From contig NZ_MDGK01000037.1 in the NCBI RefSeq assembly GCF_001870465.1, positions 126,501 to 190,500 of the forward strand: DNA of 64,000 nucleotides, written 5' to 3'. This document shows, piece by piece, positions 38,468 through 47,956 of this stretch (position 1 is its first letter; every line of letters starts with the position of its first letter). The stretch comes from Pseudomonas extremorientalis (GTDB taxonomy: Bacteria; Pseudomonadota; Gammaproteobacteria; Pseudomonadales; Pseudomonadaceae). Below the pieces are notes generated by a model. That model saw nothing but the letters and a program-made list of their open reading frames with translations, had not been told where the DNA came from and searched no databases. Position numbers and translations under genes: made by a program.

Positions 38468-40651
38468 ATGTCATCGACCTCGTTCAAGCAGTCCCTGCGG
38501 CGCCTGTGGGCACTGGATAAATTCAGCTACAGCATTCGGGTATTCATTGCCCTCACCGGCAGCATGGCGCTGTGCTGGTATCAGGATGAAATGGCACTGC
38601 TGATCCCGTTGTTCCTGGGGATCATCGCCAGCGCACTGGCCGAGACCGATGACAGTTGGCAGGGCCGCCTCAACGCCCTGGCGGTGACGCTGGTGTGTTT
38701 CAGCATCGCCGCGCTGTCGGTAGAGTTGCTGTTCCCTTATCCCTTGATCTTCGCGGTCTCACTGGCCCTGGCCACCTTCTGCCTGACCATGCTCGGCGCC
38801 TTGGGCGAGCGCTATGGGGCGATTGCTTCGGCAACGTTGATTCTGTCGGTATACACCATGATCGGCGTGGACCAGCGCGGCGGCGCCGTCAGCGATTTCT
38901 GGCATGAGCCGCTGTTGTTGGTGGCCGGTGCAGCCTGGTATGGCGCGCTGTCGGTGCTGTGGCAGGCGCTGTTTTCCAACCAGCCGGTGCAACAGAGCCT
39001 GGCGCGGTTGTTCCGTGAGCTTGGACGGTACCTCAAGCTCAAGTCATCGTTGTTCGAGCCAATCCGCCAGTTGGACGTGGAAGCGCGGCGCCTGGAACTG
39101 GCCCAGCAGAACGGTCGCGTGGTGGCGGCGTTGAATGCGGCGAAGGAAATCATCCTGCATCGCGTGGGCAATGGTCGACCCGGTTCGAAAGTCAGCCGTT
39201 ACCTGAAGCTGTACTTCCTGGCCCAGGACATCCACGAACGCGCCAGCTCGTCGCACTACCCGTACAACGCCCTGGCCGAGGCCTTCTTCCACAGCGACGT
39301 ACTCTTCCGTTGCCAGCGCCTGCTACGCCAGCAAGGCAAGGCCTGCCAGACCCTGGCCGAATCGATCCAGATGCGCCAACCGTTCATCTATGACGACAGC
39401 TTCGCCGAAGCCCTGGGCGACCTCAACGCGTCCCTGGAACACCTGCGCATCCAGAGCAACCCAGCCTGGCGCGGCCTGCTGCGTTCGTTGCGCGCCCTGG
39501 CGGCCAACCTGTCGACCCTGGACCGCCTGCTCGGCGACGCCAGCAACCCCGACAGCCTGGCGGACGCCACCGACAGCAACCTGCTGGACCGCGCCCCGCG
39601 CAACCTCAAGGAAATGTGGACGCGCCTGCGCACGCAGATGACGCCGACGTCACTGCTGTTCCGTCACGCGTTGCGCCTGTCGTTGGCGCTGACCGTCGGC
39701 TACGGCATGCTGCATGCGATCCACGCGTCCCAGGGCTACTGGATCATCCTCACCACGCTGTTTGTGTGCCAGCCGAACTATGGCGCCACGCGCCGCAAGC
39801 TCGGCCAGCGGATCATCGGCACGGCCATCGGCCTGACCGTGGCCTGGGCACTGTTCGACCTGTTTCCGAGCCCCCTGGTGCAATCGATGTTTGCCATCGC
39901 CGCCGGCCTGGTGTTCTTTATCAACCGCACCACCCGCTACACCCTGGCCACCGCCGCCATCACCTTGATGGTGTTGTTCTGCTTCAACCAGGTCGGCGAT
40001 GGCTACGGACTATTCCTGCCACGCCTGTTCGATACCTTGCTCGGCAGCCTGATCGCCGGCCTCGCGGTGTTCCTGTTCCTGCCGGACTGGCAAGGTCGCC
40101 GCTTGAACAAAGTGCTGGCCAATACCCTGACCTGCAACAGCATCTACCTGCGCCAGATCATGCAGCAGTACGCCGCCGGCAAGAGCGACGACCTGGCCTA
40201 CCGCCTGGCCCGACGCAACGCGCACAACGCCGATGCCGCGCTGTCCACCACCCTGGCGAACATGCTGATGGAACCGGGGCACTTCCGTAAGGAAGCGGAC
40301 GTGGGCTTTCGGTTCCTGGTGTTGTCGCACACTTTGCTCAGTTATTTGTCAGGGCTGGGCGCGCACCGTGAAACCCAATTGCCGGCCGAGGTGCGTGAGC
40401 ATCTGATCGATGGCGCCGGCAAGACCCTGGCGGCGAGCATCGATGAGATCGCCACGGGGTTGGCCAACAAGCAGCCGATCGCGATCCAGAGCGATGCCGA
40501 GGAAGCGCTGGCGGCGGACCTGGAGCAGATGCCGGATGAGATCGATGAAGGGCAGCGGTTGGTACAGACGCAGTTGGCGTTGATTTGCCGGCAACTGGGG
40601 CCGTTGCGCACCTTGGCGGCGCATTTGATCAAGGACACCAGCGCGGCCTGA
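38468..40651 (+). CDS. YccS/FUSC-family inner-membrane protein
   Basis: 727 aa. Two blocks of membrane helices (about residues 20-175 and 390-540), each followed by a long soluble helical region, the arrangement of YccS/YhfK and the aromatic acid exporter-like FUSC family. Repeated element LTGSMALCWY and LALTVGYGMLHAIHASQGYWIILTTLFVCQPNYGATRRKLGQR is typical. Function is unproven; efflux is often assumed. Confidence 0.85.
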   Translation: MSSTSFKQSLRRLWALDKFSYSIRVFIALTGSMALCWYQDEMALLIPLFLGIIASALAETDDSWQGRLNALAVTLVCFSIAALSVELLFPYPLIFAVSLALATFCLTMLGALGERYGAIASATLILSVYTMIGVDQRGGAVSDFWHEPLLLVAGAAWYGALSVLWQALFSNQPVQQSLARLFRELGRYLKLKSSLFEPIRQLDVEARRLELAQQNGRVVAALNAAKEIILHRVGNGRPGSKVSRYLKLYFLAQDIHERASSSHYPYNALAEAFFHSDVLFRCQRLLRQQGKACQTLAESIQMRQPFIYDDSFAEALGDLNASLEHLRIQSNPAWRGLLRSLRALAANLSTLDRLLGDASNPDSLADATDSNLLDRAPRNLKEMWTRLRTQMTPTSLLFRHALRLSLALTVGYGMLHAIHASQGYWIILTTLFVCQPNYGATRRKLGQRIIGTAIGLTVAWALFDLFPSPLVQSMFAIAAGLVFFINRTTRYTLATAAITLMVLFCFNQVGDGYGLFLPRLFDTLLGSLIAGLAVFLFLPDWQGRRLNKVLANTLTCNSIYLRQIMQQYAAGKSDDLAYRLARRNAHNADAALSTTLANMLMEPGHFRKEADVGFRFLVLSHTLLSYLSGLGAHRETQLPAEVREHLIDGAGKTLAASIDEIATGLANKQPIAIQSDAEEALAADLEQMPDEIDEGQRLVQTQLALICRQLGPLRTLAAHLIKDTSAA

Positions 40652-40653
40652 CC

Positions 40654-40676
40654 TGTGGCGAGCGGGCTTGCCACAA
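40654..40676. repeat. Short REP remnant
   Basis: TGTGGCGAGCGGGCTTGCCACA forms a small imperfect hairpin directly behind the FUSC gene and before the end of the convergent gene. Confidence 0.45.
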
Positions 40677-40686
40677 AAGGCACCCG

Positions 40687-41424
40687 CTACATACCGTGCT
40701 GCTTCATCAACCGCTCATAGCTACCGTCAGCCTTCATCTTGGCAATCTCCCGATCAAACCCGGCCACGATCTGCTCATGCTCCGGGTTCTTCAGGCTGAC
40801 CAGGATATGCAGGCTGTTTTCACTCAGCGGCTGGGGCAAAAACTCCACTGCGTTGCGCACCCGCGCCGACTCGCGCGACAGGTAATAGCGCGCCACATAC
40901 TCATCCTCCAGCGTCAGCCGCACCCGCTGCGCCGCGAGCATGCGCACCGCCATGGCGAAGTTGTGCACCGGGACTTTCTGCAACTGCGCATCCCCATCGA
41001 ACGCCGCCGAATAGGCATAGCCACGCACCACGGCGATGGGATAGTCGTGCAATTGCGCAAGGTTCTGGAATTCGATGGGATCGTCGCGGCGCTTGATAAA
41101 GCGCACACGGTTGAGCAGGTATTCACCTGAGAACTGGCCCAGTTTCGTACGGGCATCGTCGTACCAGGCGTTGATCAGCACGTCATAACGGCCGTCGCCC
41201 ACCCCCATCAGCGCACGGGCCCAGGGCACTTGCTCGAAGTCACTGGCATAACCCGCACGGGCCAGGGCGGTACTGACGATATCGGTGGCCAGCCCGCCGT
41301 TGATCAAGGTGGAATCGGTAAAAGGCGGCCAGGCATCTGCCACCAGACGCAGACGCTGCGCGAATGCCGGCTGGGCCAGCAGCAACACTCCAATCAAAGC
41401 AACGGCACGAGAGAATCGCGGCAT
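40687..41424 (-). CDS. Periplasmic amino-acid-type substrate-binding protein
   Basis: 245 aa from ATG 41424 (a TTG two codons upstream is less likely, AAGGA fits the ATG). Signal peptide up to QPAFAQ. SBP_bac_3 fold: VADAWPPFTD, DIVSTALARAGY, WARALMGVGDGRYDVLINAWY. No permease or ATPase gene is near, so it is an orphan binding or sensing protein. Confidence 0.83.
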   Translation of the reverse strand: MPRFSRAVALIGVLLLAQPAFAQRLRLVADAWPPFTDSTLINGGLATDIVSTALARAGYASDFEQVPWARALMGVGDGRYDVLINAWYDDARTKLGQFSGEYLLNRVRFIKRRDDPIEFQNLAQLHDYPIAVVRGYAYSAAFDGDAQLQKVPVHNFAMAVRMLAAQRVRLTLEDEYVARYYLSRESARVRNAVEFLPQPLSENSLHILVSLKNPEHEQIVAGFDREIAKMKADGSYERLMKQHGM

Positions 41425-41625
41425 GCTCAAAGTCCTTGGCAGGCAGGCGGTGGCCTTGGCTCAGGCGCGGCCCGAGGTTCTAACAGTAGCTCAGATTACA
41501 CAAAGAAACCGGCACCGAACGCACTCAATGATGGCAAATTGATTTCACTCACAAAAATAGTTGATTTAGACAGCATTGCCCGCTGCGCTTACTATCCGCA
41601 TCAGACATTGATAAGAGAACTGGCC

Positions 41626-42078
41626 ATGACCGTTGAATGGGTGTGCAAACACCACGATGACCTGGGCAAGGAGCAGCTTTACGCGATCCTGCGCTTGCGC
41701 AACGAGGTGTTTGTTGTCGAGCAGAAATGTGTGTACCAGGATCTCGATGGGCAGGATTTATCGGGCGACACCCACCACCTGATGGCGTGGCAAGACGACC
41801 AACTGGTGGCGTACCTGCGCCTGCTGGACCCGGAATCCCAGGGCGGCGACGTGGTGATCGGCCGCGTGCTCGTAGCGCCAGTGGCGCGCGGCACCGGGCT
41901 GGGCCATCGGATGATGGAAGAGACGCTCAAGCAGATTGCCGATACGTGGCCCGAGACACCGATATTCCTGTCAGCCCAGGCGCATTTGCAGGGGTACTAC
42001 GGGCGGTATGGTTTTGTCGTGGCAGGTGAGGAGTACCTTGAGGATGATATTCCACACATCGGCATGCGAAAGGACTAG
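41626..42078 (+). CDS. ElaA-like GNAT acetyltransferase
   Basis: 150 aa from ATG 41626. Pattern LYAILRLRNEVFVVEQKCVYQDLDGQD and the acetyl-CoA loop VAPVARGTGLGHRMM mark the ElaA subgroup of GNAT enzymes. Substrate unknown. An in-frame extension upstream to 41230 overlaps the oppositely oriented binding-protein gene and is rejected. The 3' end overlaps the next gene by 4 bp, tail to tail. Confidence 0.88.
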   Translation: MTVEWVCKHHDDLGKEQLYAILRLRNEVFVVEQKCVYQDLDGQDLSGDTHHLMAWQDDQLVAYLRLLDPESQGGDVVIGRVLVAPVARGTGLGHRMMEETLKQIADTWPETPIFLSAQAHLQGYYGRYGFVVAGEEYLEDDIPHIGMRKD

Positions 42079-42371
42079 GGATAACCCAGCACCTGCTTGA
42101 TCTGGCCGAGGTTCGCCTCGATCCAGCGCCGATCAATCGCGCCCCAGCTGCGAATCCGATAGTGCCCGGCATGGTTGCGGGCACCGTCTTCCTGCTCGAA
42201 CTCACACACAATATCCAGGTCGGCCAACGCCGCAATGGTGTCCTGCGCCGTACGCCGAGGCATGCCGGTGGCGTCGGTCAGGGCCGGGACGCTGCTGGCC
42301 TGGCCGCTGTCGATCAGGTAGGCCACGTACAGGCGACGGTAGAAGCTGCTCTTGGTCTTGCTCACATCCAT
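42075..42371 (-). CDS. Small winged-helix DNA-binding protein
   Basis: 98 aa. HTH-like stretch SSVPALTDATGMPRRTAQDTIAALADLDIVCEF in the middle, then a basic wing (GHYRIRSWGAIDRRWIE). It lies 19 bp after the YgjP-type gene on the same strand, likely one transcript. Target not known. Confidence 0.75.
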   Translation of the reverse strand: MDVSKTKSSFYRRLYVAYLIDSGQASSVPALTDATGMPRRTAQDTIAALADLDIVCEFEQEDGARNHAGHYRIRSWGAIDRRWIEANLGQIKQVLGYP

Positions 42372-42390
42372 GGTCGGTTGCCTTGTGCGG

Positions 42391-42891
42391 TCAGGGTTTG
42401 CCCAGCAGGTCGCGGTACGTGAGGTACACCCGCAGGTCGAATTCCACCTGATGGTAGCCCGGCATCATGTACTCGCAGAGTTTATAGAACGCCTTGTTGT
42501 GGTCCGACTCCTTGAAGTGTGCCAGTTCGTGCACCACGATCATGCGCAGGAACTGCGGCGCGGCCTCCTTGAACAGCGCAGCAATGCGGATCTCTTTCTT
42601 CGATTTCAGATTGCCGCCCTGTACCCGCGAGATGGTGGTGTGCAGGCCGAGGGCGCGATGAGTCAGGTCCAGGCGATTATCGAACAGCACCTTGTCAATG
42701 GCCGGCGCATTGCGCAGATGTTCCTGCTTCAAGGCCAGGGCGTAGGCGTACAGGGCCTTGTCGCTCTGCACCGCGTGGCGTTCGGGGTAACGTTGCTCCA
42801 GGTAGGCACCCAACTGGTCCTTGGCGATCAGTTGGCGCACTTGTTCCTGAAGGGCGGCGGGATAGGCCTGGAGGTATTTCAGCGCGGTCAT
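42391..42891 (-). CDS. YgjP-like metallopeptidase-fold protein
   Basis: 166 aa from ATG 42891; the longer frame runs through the stop region of the neighbouring gene. The zinc motif HELAHFKESDHNKAFY (HExxH plus downstream His) places it in the YgjP/M48-like DUF45 family. It is cytoplasmic by sequence; substrate unknown. Confidence 0.82.
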   Translation of the reverse strand: MTALKYLQAYPAALQEQVRQLIAKDQLGAYLEQRYPERHAVQSDKALYAYALALKQEHLRNAPAIDKVLFDNRLDLTHRALGLHTTISRVQGGNLKSKKEIRIAALFKEAAPQFLRMIVVHELAHFKESDHNKAFYKLCEYMMPGYHQVEFDLRVYLTYRDLLGKP

Positions 42892-42932
42892 GGGGTCTGC
42901 AACAGATTCGGATAGGCGCCAGTGTAACGAAT

Positions 42933-45038
42933 TCAGCGCAGGCGAGCGTGGCACCAGTGTGCCACTTCCTCAGCCACCAACGGCTGTGCCGCCATCGGCC
43001 CCTGAATGAAAGGGCAGCCATTAGCCTTCAGCCATTGGGCCTGCTCCTGGGTTTCCACCCCCTCAGCCACCACCACTACATCAAAATGCCCGCACAGCTC
43101 GATAATGCTGCGCGCCATCACCTCATCCCGCGCTGAGCCTGGCAGGCGAGCGACCAATTGCGGGTCGAGCTTGAGGGTGTCGAAGGCCAGGTCGCGCAGA
43201 TGCGCCAGGGAACAGTTGCCCAGGCCAAAGTCATCCAGGGCGGTGCGCACGCCGATCTGGCGCAGCAACTTGAGCTGCTTGATCGACTCTTCAAGGTTGC
43301 TCATCAGGCAGTCTTCACTGATTTCCACCTCCAGTTGGCGCCCCTGCAGCTCATGTCGCTCAAGCACCTGCTGCAGTTGGCTCGCCAGGTTGGGCATGTT
43401 GAACTGACTGCTGCTCAGGCTCACGCTCAACACCAGTTCATCATCCAAGCCGGCGTGCCAGGCCTGGAGCTGGCCGCCGACCTGCTGGTAAATCCAGGTG
43501 CTGAGTTGGCTGATCAGCCGGGCCTCTTCCAGCAACGGCAAAAACAGACCGGGTGGTACATCACCGACACTGGGGTGCTGCCAGCGCAGTAGCGCTTCCA
43601 CGCCGCGCACACGTCCGTCCGCCAACGCCACCTGGGGCTGGTACACCAGGGTGAACTCCTTGTTTTGAATCGCCGTGCGCACGCCGTCTTCCAGCATCAG
43701 GCGCGAACGGGCGCGGCCGTTCATTTCCTGGTCGTAATAGCGATATTGCTGACGACCTGCGCGCTTGGCTTCGTACATGGCGATGTCCGCCGCGCGCAAC
43801 AGGCCGTTAACGTCCGAGCCGCAATCCGGGAACGTGGCGATACCGATACTGACACCGAGCATCACATCCAAACCGTCAACCTGCTGGCAGATAGACACCC
43901 GTTCGATCAGTTTTTCCGCAATCTTCGCCGCCTGCTCGGGGAACTCCAGCTCCAGCAGCGCGGTGAACTCATCGCCGCCCATGCGCCCGAGAATGTCGTA
44001 GGAACGCAGGCAACCCTGCAACTGCTCCGACACCCAGCGCAGCACCCGGTCGCCGGCGTCATGACCGAGAGAATCATTGACCCGCTTGAAGCCATCAAGG
44101 TCCAGGTACAGCAGCACCAGAGACTGCTCGTTGCGCTCGCTGCGCAGCAAAATGTTCTCCGCCGCCTGGTAAAACCCGCGCCGGTTCAACAGCCCGGTCA
44201 GCGGGTCGGTGACTGCCTGGAACTCCAATTGTTGATGCAGGTGACGCACTTCGGACATGTCCAGCACGGTCACCACCATGGCCTTCTGTTCAGCCGGCAG
44301 CGGCGCACACGACAACGCCACCGGCACCTGCTGGCCGCGGCCGGTACGCAGGATCGCATCGTGCAAGCGCCAGGTCTGGCCCTGGCGATAAGCGAGGTAC
44401 ATCTCGAACCCCAGCCAGGCCGGCACATGGGGTTTTTGCAGGAAGCTCAGGAAACTCTCGCCTCGCAACTCGGCCATGGTAGCGTTCAGCAGTCGCGAAA
44501 TGGCCGGGTTGGCATACTCGATCACACTGCCCTCGCCCACCACCAGAATGCCTTCGGCGGCGTTGTCCAACACCGAGGCATTGAACGCCCGTGCGGACTC
44601 CAGCTCATGAGTCAGACGCTGCAAGGCCCGGCGATTGCGCTGATGCTCCAGCAACGCCTGGACCTTGGGTTTGAGGATATGCGGGTCGAACGGTTTGAAC
44701 AGGTAATCGATGGCGCCACTGGCATAGCCTTCGAGTACTGCGGCGGGCGACTGGGCATTGGCGGTGAGGAAAATGATCGGGGTCATGCGCGTGCGCTGGC
44801 TGCCACGCATCAGGCGCGCCACCTCGAAGCCGTCCATGCCGGGCATCTTCACATCCAGCAGCACCAGGTCGACTTCGTGCTTGAGCAACTTCTCGAGGGC
44901 TTCCACACCGGACGCAGCGGTCACCACATGCCAGTCTTCACGCTTTAACAGCGCTCGCATGCTAAGCAGGTTCTCTGGGTAGTCATCGACCACAAGAAGA
45001 ACCGAATGACCATCGCCGTGGTGTGGAGCGCATTCCAT
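42933..45038 (-). CDS. Response regulator with PAS, GGDEF and EAL domains
   Basis: 701 aa. REC domain at about 10-125 with phospho-acceptor D62 (LLDVKMPG) and acidic pair D18-D19; PAS at about 145-260; GGDEF at about 270-435 with MGGDEF and an RxxD inhibitory site (RSYD) five residues before it; EAL at about 445-700 with VEALLRW, DDFGLG and VVAEGVE. Both catalytic domains look intact, so it may make or degrade c-di-GMP. ATG 45038 is preferred over 45071 because GGAAGAG precedes it. No histidine kinase gene adjoins. Confidence 0.92.
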   Translation of the reverse strand: MECAPHHGDGHSVLLVVDDYPENLLSMRALLKREDWHVVTAASGVEALEKLLKHEVDLVLLDVKMPGMDGFEVARLMRGSQRTRMTPIIFLTANAQSPAAVLEGYASGAIDYLFKPFDPHILKPKVQALLEHQRNRRALQRLTHELESARAFNASVLDNAAEGILVVGEGSVIEYANPAISRLLNATMAELRGESFLSFLQKPHVPAWLGFEMYLAYRQGQTWRLHDAILRTGRGQQVPVALSCAPLPAEQKAMVVTVLDMSEVRHLHQQLEFQAVTDPLTGLLNRRGFYQAAENILLRSERNEQSLVLLYLDLDGFKRVNDSLGHDAGDRVLRWVSEQLQGCLRSYDILGRMGGDEFTALLELEFPEQAAKIAEKLIERVSICQQVDGLDVMLGVSIGIATFPDCGSDVNGLLRAADIAMYEAKRAGRQQYRYYDQEMNGRARSRLMLEDGVRTAIQNKEFTLVYQPQVALADGRVRGVEALLRWQHPSVGDVPPGLFLPLLEEARLISQLSTWIYQQVGGQLQAWHAGLDDELVLSVSLSSSQFNMPNLASQLQQVLERHELQGRQLEVEISEDCLMSNLEESIKQLKLLRQIGVRTALDDFGLGNCSLAHLRDLAFDTLKLDPQLVARLPGSARDEVMARSIIELCGHFDVVVVAEGVETQEQAQWLKANGCPFIQGPMAAQPLVAEEVAHWCHARLR

Positions 45039-45348
45039 GCTACGTCTCTTCCTTAGGACTACTCCGGTCATTTCTGACAGAAAACCCGGACAAACACTGA
45101 GGCCTCACTCTAGCCCCGGTTCAGAAAAAGCAGAAGTAACCTCAGTGCCATCATTGCGCCAAAGTTCAGGAAGCCGACTAACGGTCAACCGCTACAAGCC
45201 ACGAACCACGGGAAACATGGCTTTTTGGCATTCCGTTGGCGCCAATAAGTTGCCAGCAATGATTTAACAAGACGGTTAACACCACCTATAAAGAACCTGT
45301 CTGGCCCAAGGGCCATAGCCTACACCCCTCTGTAAAAAGGCCTACGCC
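45039..45348. other. Intergenic region, no gene seen
   Basis: 310 bp between divergent genes. A TATAAA-like hexamer near 45288 with a TTAACA about 17 bp before it could be the promoter of the alginate lyase gene. A 76-codon frame (45037-45267) lacks support. Confidence 0.4.
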
Positions 45349-46014
45349 ATGATCGACCTATCCACCTGGAACCTCAGCATCCCTGTCGGCTCTCCACCCG
45401 CGACCATCGAAACCCCCAGATTGATGAGCGGCTTCAACGACCAATATTTCCAGGCCGAAGGCAGCAACGTCCAATTCTGGACCCCGGTCACCGGCACCCG
45501 TACCGAAAACGCCATTTACCCGCGCAGTGAATTGCGCGAGACCTACGCCGATGGCCGCCTGCGCAACTGGACCTATCCGGATGCGGACAACTTCCTGCGT
45601 GCCACTCTGGCCGTCAATCAAGTGCCGTCCTCCGGCAAAATCGTGATCGGGCAGATTCACGCCTATGACAGCCAGAAACCACTGATCAAGCTGGAGTATC
45701 AATTCAAGGAGAAAACCCAGACCGGCAACATCGTCGCCAAGGTGCGCATGCGCCCGGATGAGGATGAAGGCCGGGTGATCACCGTGGCATCGAATGTGCC
45801 GCTGGAAAAAACCTTCACCTATGTGATCAACCTCAACAAGGCGGGGCTTCTCAGTGTGTATGCCGCGGACGGCGAGTGGAACGAACGCATCGGCGCGGCG
45901 TGGGGCGCCAAGCCGTTGTACTTCAAGGCGGGAGCGTATGTGCAGGACAACAGTGGCGACAGCAAGGAAGGGGCGCGGGTGACGTTCGCCAAGTTGGATA
46001 TTGATCACGAGTAA
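45349..46014 (+). CDS. PL7 family alginate lyase, no signal peptide
   Basis: 221 aa. The three PL7 catalytic motifs are visible: RSELRE (59-64), QIH (102-104) and YFKAGAY (191-197), so it should cleave alginate by beta-elimination. It begins directly with the catalytic fold (MIDLSTWNLSIPVG) and has no secretion signal, unlike the exported AlgL or most PL7 enzymes. No alginate biosynthesis gene is near. A role on imported oligomers or release on lysis is possible. Confidence 0.85.
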   Translation: MIDLSTWNLSIPVGSPPATIETPRLMSGFNDQYFQAEGSNVQFWTPVTGTRTENAIYPRSELRETYADGRLRNWTYPDADNFLRATLAVNQVPSSGKIVIGQIHAYDSQKPLIKLEYQFKEKTQTGNIVAKVRMRPDEDEGRVITVASNVPLEKTFTYVINLNKAGLLSVYAADGEWNERIGAAWGAKPLYFKAGAYVQDNSGDSKEGARVTFAKLDIDHE

Positions 46015-46023
46015 GATTATTTC

Positions 46024-46054
46024 AATCATCCCCCGCTACGGCGGGGGAATGATT
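46024..46054 (+). terminator. Hairpin after the alginate lyase gene
   Basis: AATCATCCCCCGC pairs with GCGGGGGAATGATT around TACG, with one bulged base. It starts 10 bp after the stop. The strong GC stem with flanking AT pairs suits a terminator, though the T-run is short. Confidence 0.65.
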
Positions 46055-46197
46055 ACTTGGATATAACGAACTCCGACGATCGTCTTACCCCTATAGCAAA
46101 ACAGCATAAAAATAGTATTTCTTGCAGTGCGCACCCTAGGGCACATCTTATAAAATCATGTGCGTCCGACTCATGTACCCATTCAGGAGTTAAACAC

Positions 46198-46624
46198 ATG
46201 CCAACGATAGCCACCTTTAACCAACCTGCCGTCGGGGTTTGGCGCCGGGTCGCAACCAAAAATATACAATGCCACCCCACCTGGTTCTTTTGCGACGCCG
46301 CCCCAAAACATGCCAGTTGTCACCAGGCCTTTCAGGTATCTCGTCTTGTCACACTTATTGAGCAACAACACCAGGATAGGCGATGTGCTGACTTATTATT
46401 GCTACCCTGTGCCGTCCGCAGGTCTTCCTACGATGTTTCTGGAACAAATAACTCTTACTGCCGCGCTGCTACAAATTTACATCAACAATAAACGCGAATA
46501 TTTTGAGAAGGAAATACCCTGCTACCTTCCAAACCCAGGAGTCTATGACGTTTACTGGGAGCTTGAAAATGCATCTCAAACATATACGGAGATAGGACAG
46601 AACCTGAGATTTACAGTTGTATAA
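46198..46624 (+). pseudogene. Frameshifted unknown gene (141 codons when repaired)
   Basis: A good ribosome site (AGGAG, 8 bases) precedes ATG 46198. The first 13 codons (MPTIATFNQPAVG) read in frame 1, but that frame then turns Cys/His-rich and ends at 46491. Removing one G from the GGGG run at 46234-46237 joins the start to the long frame that continues AVGFGAGSQPKIYNATPP and runs to TAA at 46624, with natural composition. No family is recognised. The stretch is AT-richer than its neighbours, which suggests transfer. Alternatively a shorter protein could start at ATG 46310. Confidence 0.6.
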
Positions 46625-46729
46625 CTATAGTAATTACTAAGATGGCTTATCCAACACCTGAAAAACTATTGCGTTACCCACGATGAAAAACTGTTCACTG
46701 TCCTTAGAAAAATACTTCATACCTATAAG

Positions 46730-46754
46730 AAACCCGCATTTCTGCGGGTTTTTT
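46730..46754 (+). terminator. Intrinsic terminator
   Basis: AAACCCGCA (46730-46738) and TGCGGGTTT (46743-46751) form a 9-bp stem with a 4-nt loop and a T-run on the plus strand. It ends the transcript of the 46198 gene and may also act, more weakly, behind fba on the other strand. Confidence 0.85.
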
Positions 46755-46767
46755 TGGCGCTATTGGC

Positions 46768-47832
46768 TTAGTTCACCTTAGCGTTCAACTCACCTTTCAA
46801 ATACCGCTGATACATCGCTTCCAACGAGATCGGCTTGATCTTCGAAGCATTGCCGGCAGTACCGAAGGCCTCGTAGCGAGCGATACACACATCACGCATG
46901 GCGGTCACGGTCGCACCGAAGAACTTACGTGGGTCGAACTCGCTCGGGTTGGTGGCCATCAGGCGACGCATCGCACCGGTGGACGCCAGACGCAGGTCGG
47001 TATCGATGTTGACCTTGCGCACGCCGTACTTGATGCCTTCGACGATTTCTTCAACCGGCACGCCGTAGGTTTCTTTGATGTCGCCGCCGTACTGGTTGAT
47101 GATCGCCAGCCACTCTTGCGGCACCGAGGAAGAACCGTGCATCACCAGGTGAGTGTTGGGGATGCGCTTGTGGATTTCCTTGATTCGGTCGATGGCAAGC
47201 ACGTCGCCAGTAGGTGGCTTGGTGAACTTGTAGGCGCCGTGGCTGGTGCCGATGGCGATGGCCAGGGCGTCGACTTGGGTCTTTTTCACGAAGTCGGCGG
47301 CTTCTTCCGGATCGGTCAGCATTTGGCTGTGATCCAGCACGCCTTCGGCACCGATGCCGTCTTCTTCGCCGGCCATGCCGGTTTCCAGGGAACCCAGGCA
47401 GCCCAGCTCGCCTTCAACAGACACGCCGCAGGCGTGGGCCATGGCTACGGTTTGCTGGGTGACGCGCACGTTGTATTCGTAGTCGGTCGGGGTCTTGCCG
47501 TCTTCGCCGAGGGAACCGTCCATCATCACCGAGCTGAAGCCCAGTTGGATGGAGCGCTGGCACACGTCAGGGCTGGTACCGTGGTCCTGGTGCATGCACA
47601 CCGGGATATGCGGGAATTCTTCGATTGCGGCGAGGATCAGGTGACGCAGGAACGGCGCGCCGGCGTATTTGCGGGCACCGGCCGAAGCCTGGACGATCAC
47701 GGGGGAGTCGGTCTTGTCAGCGGCTTCCATGATGGCGCGCATCTGCTCAAGGTTGTTGACGTTAAAGGCTGGGACGCCGTAGCCGAACTCGGCTGCGTGG
47801 TCCAGCATTTGACGCATGCTGATAAGTGCCAT
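46768..47832 (-). CDS. fba: Class II fructose-1,6-bisphosphate aldolase
   Basis: 354 aa, the usual length of the CbbA/Fda type. It splits or forms fructose-1,6-bisphosphate. Zn and active-site blocks: [36 protein letters not shown] and [11 protein letters not shown]. In pseudomonads it mainly serves gluconeogenesis. Last gene of the minus-strand tktA-epd-pgk-fba group, PA0555-like. Confidence 0.95.
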   Translation of the reverse strand: MALISMRQMLDHAAEFGYGVPAFNVNNLEQMRAIMEAADKTDSPVIVQASAGARKYAGAPFLRHLILAAIEEFPHIPVCMHQDHGTSPDVCQRSIQLGFSSVMMDGSLGEDGKTPTDYEYNVRVTQQTVAMAHACGVSVEGELGCLGSLETGMAGEEDGIGAEGVLDHSQMLTDPEEAADFVKKTQVDALAIAIGTSHGAYKFTKPPTGDVLAIDRIKEIHKRIPNTHLVMHGSSSVPQEWLAIINQYGGDIKETYGVPVEEIVEGIKYGVRKVNIDTDLRLASTGAMRRLMATNPSEFDPRKFFGATVTAMRDVCIARYEAFGTAGNASKIKPISLEAMYQRYLKGELNAKVN

Positions 47833-47956
47833 TGTGTTGTCTCTCCCGGTCGAGGGTCGTTAATCGTGCAAGCCTGCCGTAGCGGCGGCTGCTATTCAAG
47901 TTATTGCAGGTCAGGGTTTGCATGCCTGGCCTGCTGAATCGTTATTGCTGTCACGC

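Noticed and set aside
45037..45267. 76-codon frame in the gap before the alginate lyase gene
   Set aside because: No ribosome site, begins inside the response-regulator start, no recognisable feature.
46057..46491. 144-codon plus-strand frame
   Set aside because: Its later part is Cys/His-rich and unlike protein, and the better reading after 46237 is in the next frame. Only the part from ATG 46198 to the G run is kept.
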